27,368 bases of DNA from an uncultured Verrucomicrobiota bacterium (GTDB taxonomy: Bacteria > Verrucomicrobiota > Verrucomicrobiia > Palsa-1439), in NCBI GenBank assembly GCA_903825695.1, contig CAIKBP010000101.1:1-27368 (forward strand), read 5' to 3'. Each line of letters starts with the position of its first letter. The first letter of the stretch is position 1. The position numbers and the translations under genes are program-made. The notes under the pieces are model-generated. The model saw nothing but the letters and a program-made list of their open reading frames with translations. It was not told the origin of the DNA and did not search any database. This document shows, in pieces, positions 21,705 through 27,368 of the stretch.

Positions 21705-23054
21705 ATGACACGAGGGTCTGAAGCACTCTGGCGGGGGGCGACAAAAGTTCTACAAGGAATGTTGAGCACGGAGCTGTTTGCCCGCTGGTTCGCGCCGATC
21801 AAGCCGCTCGCGCTGCAGGACGACACCTTGATGCTCGGGGTGGCTAACGAGTTCTCGCTCATTTGGTTGCAAGATAATTTTCTGCCGTTGATCCGCGATG
21901 CTGTCGCCCAAGCGGGCGGTAGCGGCATCTGTGTTCGCCTGAGCGTCGTGCATCCGTCATCGCCGTCTGCCGCGAAGTCCGCGGCCTCCATACCCGCCGC
22001 GCCGGAACCTACCGCCACCCGCGTCACACCCGAACTTCCACTCAACTCCCGTTATACGTTCGAATCATTCGTCGTGGGTCCGAACAACGAGCATGCCCAC
22101 GCAGCTGCGCTCGCCGTCGCGCAGGCACCAGGAAAAGCGTACAACCCATTGTTCATTTACGGCGGGGTCGGCCTCGGCAAGACACACCTCATGCAGGCCA
22201 TTGGCCACCATGTGGCCCACAAAGGCAGGATGTCACGCGTCTGCTACATTTCCAGCGAGCAGTTTACCAACGATTTCATCCAGGCAATTCAGAACGCCAC
22301 ACTCGTCAAATTCCGCAAGAAGTACCGTCAGGCGGACGTGCTTTTGATCGACGACATCCAGTTCCTCGGCGGCAAGGAACGGATGCAGGAGGAGTTCTTC
22401 CATACGTTCAACACGTTGTTCGACGCGCACAAACAGATCATTCTGTCCAGCGATCGACCCGCAGCAGAAATTGCCGACCTAGAGGGCCGCTTGGTTTCGC
22501 GGTTCGAGTGGGGTTTGGTGACCGAACTTCAAGCTCCAGCGCTCGAAACGCGCCTGGCCATCCTCCAAAAGAAGGCCGCGGCACTCAAGTTGGCCCTGCC
22601 CGACGAAGTAATTCAGTTCATTGCGGAACGGATCCGTACCAACATCCGCCGCCTGGAAGGCGCCCTGGTGCGGGTCGCCTCGTACGCTTCCCTCACGGGC
22701 CGGCCAGTCACGTTGGCTTCCCTGGAGACCCTGTTGCGTGACGCCCTGCACGAGGAGGCCCGCCGCGCTGTGACCATAGACGTCATACAGAAGCGCGTAG
22801 CCGAGCATTTCGATATCCGTCTAGCCGACATGACCAGTCGCCGCCGACCGAAAAACGTGGCGTTTCCACGTCAGGTGGCAATGTTTCTAAGCCGTACGCT
22901 AACGGAGCGCTCCCTTTCAGATATCGGCGAATCCTTCGGCGGGCGCGACCACGGTACGGTGCTGCACGCCTGCAGGTTGGTCGAAGCCCGCGTTCGCAGC
23001 AATCCGTCGTTGCGCCAGACCGTCTCCTACATCGAGCAGACCCTGCGACGTTAG
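21705..23054 (+). CDS. dnaA: Chromosomal replication initiator protein DnaA
   Basis: 449 residues. Domain I (about 5-75) contains LWRGATKVLQGMLSTELFARWFAPI. A short Ala/Pro/Ser-rich domain II linker (about 84-105) follows. Domain III AAA+ (about 112-330) has YTFESFVVGPNN, Walker A GGVGLGKT (153-160), Walker B VLLIDDIQFLGGKE and sensor ILSSDRP. Domain IV has a helix-turn-helix with the DnaA signature GGRDHGTVLHACR near the C-terminus, which binds DnaA boxes. The start ATG 21705 has AGGAG upstream. dnaN follows after about 207 bp. The paired 9-mers on both flanks may be autoregulatory or origin sites. Confidence 0.97.
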   Translation: MTRGSEALWRGATKVLQGMLSTELFARWFAPIKPLALQDDTLMLGVANEFSLIWLQDNFLPLIRDAVAQAGGSGICVRLSVVHPSSPSAAKSAASIPAAPEPTATRVTPELPLNSRYTFESFVVGPNNEHAHAAALAVAQAPGKAYNPLFIYGGVGLGKTHLMQAIGHHVAHKGRMSRVCYISSEQFTNDFIQAIQNATLVKFRKKYRQADVLLIDDIQFLGGKERMQEEFFHTFNTLFDAHKQIILSSDRPAAEIADLEGRLVSRFEWGLVTELQAPALETRLAILQKKAAALKLALPDEVIQFIAERIRTNIRRLEGALVRVASYASLTGRPVTLASLETLLRDALHEEARRAVTIDVIQKRVAEHFDIRLADMTSRRRPKNVAFPRQVAMFLSRTLTERSLSDIGESFGGRDHGTVLHACRLVEARVRSNPSLRQTVSYIEQTLRR

Positions 23055-23059
23055 CAACG

Positions 23060-23079
23060 CGTGAACAACCTGTTAAGTT
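23060..23079 (+). repeat. Paired 9-mer element, copy 3
   Basis: CGTGAACAA (23060-23068) and TGTTAAGTT (23071-23079), 11 bp apart, 5 bp after the dnaA stop. The second half runs into a 7-bp inverted repeat AAGTTGA/TCAACTT (23075-23093). Confidence 0.5.
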
Positions 23080-23179
23080 GACCCCATCAACTTGTTCCTG
23101 TCACCCGGCCGGCTCTGTTTCACCGTTCCATGCGACTCTTTTTCGCCGCGCGTTTTCTGCACAAGTGATTGGCACGGCC

Positions 23180-23208
23180 TTGACAACGTCGACTGTTTAG
23201 GATATTCA
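23180..23208 (+). promoter_or_regulatory. Probable dnaN promoter
   Basis: A perfect TTGACA (23180-23185), a 17-bp spacer and TATTCA (23203-23208), 53 bp before the dnaN start. The rest of the 207-bp gap holds paired 9-mer copy 3 and no gene. Confidence 0.5.
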
Positions 23209-23261
23209 CAGCCTAATGAATAATACGGCTTCTGGATGTTAATCCCTAATAGTTAAACACC

Positions 23262-24362
23262 ATGCCAACAAAATTCACGGTCTCGAAAGATAAAATCCTC
23301 GATGGCTTGCAGCGCGTTCAAAACATCGTCAGTACTCGCACGACCTTGCCCATCCTCTCGAACGTTTTGGTCCAAGCAGCCAGTGGCGCCGTAAGTCTTA
23401 CCACGACCGATTTGGATGTCGGGGTGCGTTGCGCCGTAGAAGCTGAAGTTGCCAAGGCAGGGGCTACTACATTGCCCGCGCGCCGCCTGTTTTCGATTCT
23501 TAAAGAGGTTCCAGCCGCAGAAATCGAAATAGAGGTTGACGAGAAGAACTCGACCTCGATTCGCAGTGGGACGTCGTTCTACAAGTTGATGGGGCTGCCG
23601 GCGGAGGAATTCCCGCCCTTTCCAAAAGGTGATGGCGCAAAGGCGCTCACTTTGGAGCAACCACAACTACGCGACATGTTGCGCAAGACCGCGTACGCAG
23701 TTTCCAATGATGAGACCCGATATGTGCTCAATGGGGTGTACCTGAACTTCAAGGCGGACAAGCTCACAGTTGTGGCGACAGATGGACGCCGCCTCGCCAT
23801 GGTAGAACAAGACGTGGAGGTGGCGAAAGGCGGCGAGTGCGAGTTCATACTTCCCACAAAAGCCGTGGCCGAACTTCAACATCTGTTGGGTGAGAAAGGG
23901 GACCTGAAACTTTCTGTGGGTGAGAACCAACTGATCGCCGATCTCGGCACGGCAACCCTCGTGTCGAAGCTCATCGAAGGCACGTACCCGAACTTTCGGC
24001 AGGTTGTGCCGACCGAAACCAAGGAGCGTATCACTTTGGAACGCGAACTGTTGCTGGCCGCGCTACACCGCGCTTCGATCATGGCGAGCGAGAAATCGCA
24101 ATCGGTTAAGTTCAGCTTCAGCAAGAACACCCTCACGCTGATCGCCAACACCCCCGACGTCGGCGAGGCAAAGGAAACGCTGTCGATTAATTACAAGGGC
24201 AAGGAAATTGCCGTGGCGTTCAACCCCCAGTATGTCATGGATCCCTTACGGAATCTCGATGCCGACGAGATATTCCTCGAGCTGACCGACGAGCTAAGCC
24301 CGGGCGTCATCAAGGTCAACGAGCCGTTTCTTTATGTCGTGATGCCGATGCGCCTGTCGTAG
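23262..24362 (+). CDS. dnaN: DNA polymerase III beta subunit (sliding clamp)
   Basis: 366 residues, the normal length for this ring-forming dimer that tethers Pol III and many repair proteins to DNA. It begins MPTKFTVSKDKILDGLQRVQNIVSTRTTLPILSNVLVQA. Family landmarks: SLTTTDLDVGVR, the interdomain TRYVLNGVYLNF, VATDGRRLAMVEQ, KLIEGTYPNFRQVVP and the C-terminal FLYVVMPMRL, which forms part of the binding pocket for clamp-binding peptides. It follows dnaA in the conserved order. recF does not follow; a tRNA gene does. Confidence 0.97.
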   Translation: MPTKFTVSKDKILDGLQRVQNIVSTRTTLPILSNVLVQAASGAVSLTTTDLDVGVRCAVEAEVAKAGATTLPARRLFSILKEVPAAEIEIEVDEKNSTSIRSGTSFYKLMGLPAEEFPPFPKGDGAKALTLEQPQLRDMLRKTAYAVSNDETRYVLNGVYLNFKADKLTVVATDGRRLAMVEQDVEVAKGGECEFILPTKAVAELQHLLGEKGDLKLSVGENQLIADLGTATLVSKLIEGTYPNFRQVVPTETKERITLERELLLAALHRASIMASEKSQSVKFSFSKNTLTLIANTPDVGEAKETLSINYKGKEIAVAFNPQYVMDPLRNLDADEIFLELTDELSPGVIKVNEPFLYVVMPMRLS

Positions 24363-24394
24363 GCATCAGGCAACCCACTGGCCGACTGGCGCAC

Positions 24395-24423
24395 TTGACA
24401 CACTTTCCGCGCGCCCGTAATCT
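24395..24423 (+). promoter_or_regulatory. Promoter of tRNA-Gln
   Basis: A perfect TTGACA (24395-24400), a 17-bp spacer and TAATCT (24418-24423), 22 bp before the tRNA. Confidence 0.65.
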
Positions 24424-24445
24424 TCTACCTCGAATACGAACAGAC

Positions 24446-24519
24446 TGCCGCGTAGTGTAATGGTAGCACAACTGACTCTGGATCAGTTTGTCTAGGTTCG
24501 AATCCTAGCGCGGCAGCCA
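24446..24519 (+). tRNA. tRNA-Gln (anticodon CTG)
   Basis: 74 bases with an encoded CCA. The acceptor stem TGCCGCG pairs with CGCGGCA, discriminator G. The weak U1-A72 first pair is typical for glutamine tRNAs. The anticodon loop CTCTGGA gives CTG. The T arm is CTAGG-TTCGAAT-CCTAG. Confidence 0.95.
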
Positions 24520-24548
24520 TTCATTTTTCAGTCGCCACATTCGCGGCG

Positions 24549-24578
24549 TTGACACAGTGCGGCGGGCGTTTCTATAGT
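24549..24578 (+). promoter_or_regulatory. Promoter of the aminotransferase gene
   Basis: TTGACA (24549-24554), an 18-bp spacer and TATAGT (24573-24578), 30 bp before the GTG start at 24609. A longer in-frame extension would begin inside this promoter, which argues against it. Confidence 0.7.
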
Positions 24579-24608
24579 CCGATGAACGCAGGCGAGTTGG
24601 GAGAAAAT

Positions 24609-25457
24609 GTGCCTGAGATAGCCTACATCAATGGAGAGTTTATGCCGCTTGAGCTGGCGACGATCCACGTCGAGGATCGCGGATTCCAGTTTGCCGACAG
24701 CGTGTATGAGGTGATGCGGACGTACAACGGCACGCTGTTCACCCCCGAGGAGCACATGGCGCGGCTGTTCCGCAGTTTGTCTGCGATTGAACTCGAACAC
24801 GGCTTCACGGTGAAAGGATTGATTGGTATTGCCGAAGAAGCGATCCGCCGCGCAGGGTTCGCCGAAGCAATGGTTTACCTGCAGGTCACACGCGGCGTTG
24901 CGCAGCGGCACCGGGGCATGCCGCCGCAGTGTAAACCGACGCTCGTGATGACCGTGCGTGAACTGCATCACCCGCCGCCCTCGCAATGGGAAAATGGCCT
25001 TTCCTGCGTCACTACGCCCGATAATCGTTGGGGCCGCTGCGATATCAAGACGGTGGCGCTGCTCGCAAACATTCTCGCTTATCATGCCGCCCGAAAGGCG
25101 GGTGCCGACGACGCGATCTTCGTTGGGGCTGACAACACCCTGTCCGAGGCGACCGCGGGCAACGTCTTCATTGTTGTGCGCGGCAAGTTGCGCACACCCC
25201 CAAAGAGTCCGCGGTTGTTGCCGGGCATCACCCGCGACAAACTGCTCGAGGCGTCGCAAGCGGCTGGCATTCCCAGCGCGGAACGGACAGTGACGAGGGA
25301 AGAGTTACAGGCTGCCAATGAAGTTTTTCTCTCCAGCACCACCAACGAGGTCGCGCCCGTGACAACCGTTGACGGCCGTAAAATCGGCATCGGCAAGCCC
25401 GGCCCCATCGCCCGTCGCATATACGAACAGTTTCTGCAAATGTTTGCGCGTCCATGA
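24609..25457 (+). CDS. Class IV PLP aminotransferase, D-amino acid aminotransferase-like
   Basis: 282 residues from GTG 24609, chosen because GGGAG lies six bases upstream and the protein then starts PEIAYINGEFMPLELATIHVEDRGFQFADSVYEVMRTYNG, as in D-alanine aminotransferases. The PLP lysine is in CDIKTVALLANILAYHAARKAGADDAIFV (near 150). LSEATAGNVFIV and SSTTNEVAPVTTVDG are fold-type IV signatures. Members make D-glutamate or D-alanine for peptidoglycan, or transfer branched-chain amino groups. Length and the N-terminal motif favour the D-amino acid type, but substrate is not settled by sequence. Confidence 0.9.
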   Translation: MPEIAYINGEFMPLELATIHVEDRGFQFADSVYEVMRTYNGTLFTPEEHMARLFRSLSAIELEHGFTVKGLIGIAEEAIRRAGFAEAMVYLQVTRGVAQRHRGMPPQCKPTLVMTVRELHHPPPSQWENGLSCVTTPDNRWGRCDIKTVALLANILAYHAARKAGADDAIFVGADNTLSEATAGNVFIVVRGKLRTPPKSPRLLPGITRDKLLEASQAAGIPSAERTVTREELQAANEVFLSSTTNEVAPVTTVDGRKIGIGKPGPIARRIYEQFLQMFARP

Positions 25458-25523
25458 CACATCTACAACGACGCGGGGGTGCGGCGGTGGACTTTATTTC
25501 ACAAGAGTGGATATTACTGTTAG

Positions 25524-25871
25524 ATGACATCAGGACATAGACACATTAGTACACACTGGACTCACGCCGACCACGGCAAATATCCGCATCACAGGTGGCT
25601 GGCTGTCAAAGAGCCGACGTTTTCGGTGTCATTTAGCTATCAAGCGCCCCATGCGAAAGTTGTTGTGGTGACCGGGACGTTTCACCATGGCGCGGAGCAC
25701 CCGATGCAGCGCGCCGTCGACGGTTATTGGCATGCCAAGCTGGAACTGAAACGGGGGCGCCATGAATACCGGTTTCTCGTGGACGGCGTCCCGACGCTGG
25801 ATCCCAGATCATTCGGCACGATAACTCATTTCGACGGCACCAAAAGCAGTTTGCTGGAAGTCGGCTATTGA
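25524..25871 (+). CDS. Stand-alone CBM48/AMPK-type glycogen-binding domain protein
   Basis: 115 residues. The N-terminal 24 residues are unusually His-rich (seven His). From about residue 32 the sequence follows the early-set CBM48 pattern: VSFSYQAPHAKVVVVTGTFHHG, then a W in DGYWHAKLELKRGRHEYRFLVDG and a closing FGTITHFDGTKSSLLEVGY. In AMPK beta and isoamylase-family enzymes this fold binds alpha-glucan. Here it stands alone with no catalytic domain, so it may be a glycogen-binding adaptor or a fold reused for protein contacts. No clear Shine-Dalgarno is visible. Upstream of the sigma factor gene by about 100 bp. Confidence 0.75.
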   Translation: MTSGHRHISTHWTHADHGKYPHHRWLAVKEPTFSVSFSYQAPHAKVVVVTGTFHHGAEHPMQRAVDGYWHAKLELKRGRHEYRFLVDGVPTLDPRSFGTITHFDGTKSSLLEVGY

Positions 25872-25972
25872 TCCTGCGATACTCTTTCTGAGCAATCGGC
25901 GCGCACGGCCTGCGGTGGATCAACGGTGCGGCAGACAAATTCGACGGGCGACGCCGTCCACCTTATAGACAG

Positions 25973-26485
25973 ATGGATTCCGGGAACAAGCTCGAGCGGC
26001 TGTACGACGAACACGCGCAGGCGCTGTTCGCGTTCCTGATCAATCTAACGCGCAACGAGGCCGACACCCGTGACCTGCTCCAGGAACTGTTTGTCAAACT
26101 CGCTCAACAGCCGGATTTGCTGCGCGGCATCCGAAACGAACGCGCGTTCCTGATCCGCCTGGCGCACAACGCGGCAATTGATCTAATGCGGCGCGGATGC
26201 ACCCGCGACAGAACGCGCGAGCAATTCGTCATCGAACTTGCTTCGCCATTTGCGCGGACGGATGACCCTGACGAACGGGCGTTTCGCGCGGCATTGGCCG
26301 AGGCACTGGGTGAATTGCCGCCGGAACAGCGCGCAGTCGTCCATTTGAAACTTTGGGAGGAGATGACATTTGAGCAAATCGCCGCCGGACTGGATATTCC
26401 GCAGAATACTGCCGCTAGCCGGTATCGGTACGGGTTAGACAAATTACGGCAGCGGCTGCGTCCATTCTATGAGGAAATAAAATGA
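25973..26485 (+). CDS. ECF-type RNA polymerase sigma factor
   Basis: 170 residues. Region 2 (about 6-75) has LERLYDEHAQALFAFLINLTRNEADTRDLLQELFVKL and RAFLIRLAHNAAIDLMRR, for core binding and -10 recognition. Region 4 (about 112-165) has LGELPPEQRAVVHLKLWEEMTFEQIAAGLDIPQNTAASRYRYGLDKLRQRL, the -35-binding helix-turn-helix. No region 3, so ECF type. TATAGA ends 4 bases before the ATG and no Shine-Dalgarno is visible, so the message may be leaderless. The next gene overlaps by ATGA. Confidence 0.92.
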   Translation: MDSGNKLERLYDEHAQALFAFLINLTRNEADTRDLLQELFVKLAQQPDLLRGIRNERAFLIRLAHNAAIDLMRRGCTRDRTREQFVIELASPFARTDDPDERAFRAALAEALGELPPEQRAVVHLKLWEEMTFEQIAAGLDIPQNTAASRYRYGLDKLRQRLRPFYEEIK

Positions 26486-26898
26486 ACACGGATGATTTTG
26501 AACAAAGGCTGCAGCGCCGGCCCATGCGACAGGTCCCCGCTGAATGGCGCGAGGGCATTCTTGCAGTTGCCAGGAGCACCACAAGCCAGCGGCCCGCGAT
26601 TCTTGACACCCAACAGCATTTATGGTGGCGCGAATTGATCTGGCCATACCGGCGCGTGTGGGCTGGCATGGTGTGCGCTTGGCTGTTGATTATCGGGTTG
26701 AATGCGGCCTCCTTCGAGCAGGCGCCACGAGTTGCCAGTAAGGCGGAACCACGTTCGGGCGAAGAGATCCGTGCGTTTGTCGAACAGCGGCGCATGCTGG
26801 TGCAGTTGACCGATTCGCCGACGGAATTGGCCAACACTCGCAAACCCAATCCGCCGGGCCCGCGTAGCGACCGTACAACGATAATCTCGGCAGCATGA
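26482..26898 (+). CDS. Single-pass membrane protein, probable anti-sigma or sigma partner
   Basis: 138 residues. Its ATG overlaps the sigma factor stop, which implies coupled synthesis. The N-terminal cytoplasmic part (about 1-58) contains FEQRLQRRPMRQVPAEWREGIL. One transmembrane helix follows (about 59-77, VWAGMVCAWLLIIGLNAA), then an extracytoplasmic tail of about 60 residues rich in charged residues and Pro. No known anti-sigma motif (such as the ZAS His-Cys motif) is visible. The role is inferred from position and topology. Confidence 0.75.
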   Translation: MNTDDFEQRLQRRPMRQVPAEWREGILAVARSTTSQRPAILDTQQHLWWRELIWPYRRVWAGMVCAWLLIIGLNAASFEQAPRVASKAEPRSGEEIRAFVEQRRMLVQLTDSPTELANTRKPNPPGPRSDRTTIISAA

Positions 26899-26911
26899 AC
26901 TGGAGGGAATG

Positions 26912-27368
26912 ATGACAGCATTATCTTCTGACAAGCCCAGCATGTGGCAGCGAAGCACCACGAGACGCTTTCTGAAATGGCAGTTCAGTTGGCGGACGAC
27001 CCGCCGGGCGCTGATTGGTTTTGCGGTTCTCGCCACACTGATCGGCCTGTTCTACGCCGAGGAAAACTGGCGGGGCTGGCACGCTTGGAACAAATTCAAA
27101 CGCCAATGGGAAGCCAAGGGCGAACGGTTTGACTGGGCCAGCGCAGTTCCGGCTCCGGTGCCGGACGATCAAAACTTCGCGCTGACGCCGATTGTGTTCA
27201 CGGGCTATGGCGGGTTTCTAACCCGCAATGGGAAAGCCATTCCATACAAGGAACGCGACACGAATTTCGTGAACCGGCTGAGAATGGAGACTGCCAGCAG
27301 GAACAACGGACCAACCAATGGGGTCGGCAACTGGCAGAAATCAACCGTGACTGACCTGAAAGCTTGGC
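26912..27368 (+). CDS. Membrane-anchored hypothetical protein, 5' part (runs off the window)
   Basis: Open to the last base with no stop; 152 codons are visible. The ATG at 26912 has GGAGGG upstream and lies 13 bp after the previous stop. The N-terminus is cytoplasmic and basic (RSTTRRFLKWQFSWRTTRRA), one transmembrane helix covers about 34-48 (ALIGFAVLATLIGLF), then an extracytoplasmic part WRGWHAWNKFKRQWEAKGERFDWASAVPAPVPDDQNFALTP. I recall similar 'G-E-R-x-D-W...P-x-P-D-x-Q-N-F' proteins after ECF sigma genes in Verrucomicrobiota, but cannot check. Probably in the sigma factor operon. Function unknown. Confidence 0.8.
   Translation, partial: MTALSSDKPSMWQRSTTRRFLKWQFSWRTTRRALIGFAVLATLIGLFYAEENWRGWHAWNKFKRQWEAKGERFDWASAVPAPVPDDQNFALTPIVFTGYGGFLTRNGKAIPYKERDTNFVNRLRMETASRNNGPTNGVGNWQKSTVTDLKAW

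Noticed and set aside
24549..24608. N-terminal extension of the aminotransferase from TTG 24549 or ATG 24582
   Set aside because: The extension covers a good TTGACA/TATAGT promoter, and the GTG at 24609 has a proper ribosome binding site and the family's N-terminus.

Overview
The window reads as a core-chromosome segment of a moderately GC-rich Gram-negative bacterium. The best guess is a member of the Verrucomicrobiota (Pedosphaera/Limisphaera-like). This rests on family resemblance only: a zinc-ribbon Ser/Thr kinase, a tiny lipoprotein with a PWNRP..WEG tail, an ECF sigma gene followed by a one-TM protein and a large membrane-anchored protein, stand-alone AMPK-type glycogen-binding domains, and short intergenic 'CACGGATTA' repeats. 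No rRNA is present to confirm it.

Layout. 1-5501 (+): the 3' end of leuB, an exported ClpP-fold protein with a coiled coil, cytochrome bd oxidase (cydA-cydB), and asd. 5550-8696 (-): a PAS-PAS-PP2C phosphatase coupled to a NYN/YacP nuclease, then a separately promoted anchored coiled-coil protein followed by a 55-residue lipoprotein. 8779-10890 (+): a P1B metal-transport ATPase. 10909-14488 (-): yebC-ruvC, a beta-helix gene, ruvA and a GIY-YIG-like gene; the beta-helix gene sits between ruvC and ruvA and is bracketed by two 35-bp direct repeats. 14556-15735: tRNA-Leu(GAG), a 10-bp-periodic repeat array, two overlapping small phage-like ORFs and a long hairpin. 15736-17879 (+): a membrane histidine-kinase-like protein whose phospho-acceptor His is replaced by Arg, then an HTH/metallo-beta-lactamase fusion. 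17974-19164 (-): the zinc-ribbon Ser/Thr kinase. 19356-21175 (+): glnB-glnA. 21705-24362 (+): dnaA-dnaN, with paired 9-mers on both sides of dnaA, so this may be the replication origin region. 24446-25871 (+): tRNA-Gln(CTG), a class IV aminotransferase and a CBM48-type protein. 25973-27368 (+): ECF sigma factor, a probable anti-sigma or partner protein, and a membrane-anchored protein that runs off the end.

How it fits together. Housekeeping modules (amino-acid synthesis, respiration, Holliday-junction resolution, nitrogen assimilation, replication initiation) are interleaved with signalling genes of unusual architecture. The parts most likely to hold something undescribed are the repeat-flanked beta-helix cassette between ruvC and ruvA, the pseudo-histidine kinase plus HTH-MBL pair with its two GCACGTGC palindromes, the exported ClpP-like protein, and the 11-bp-phased 9-mer pairs around dnaA.
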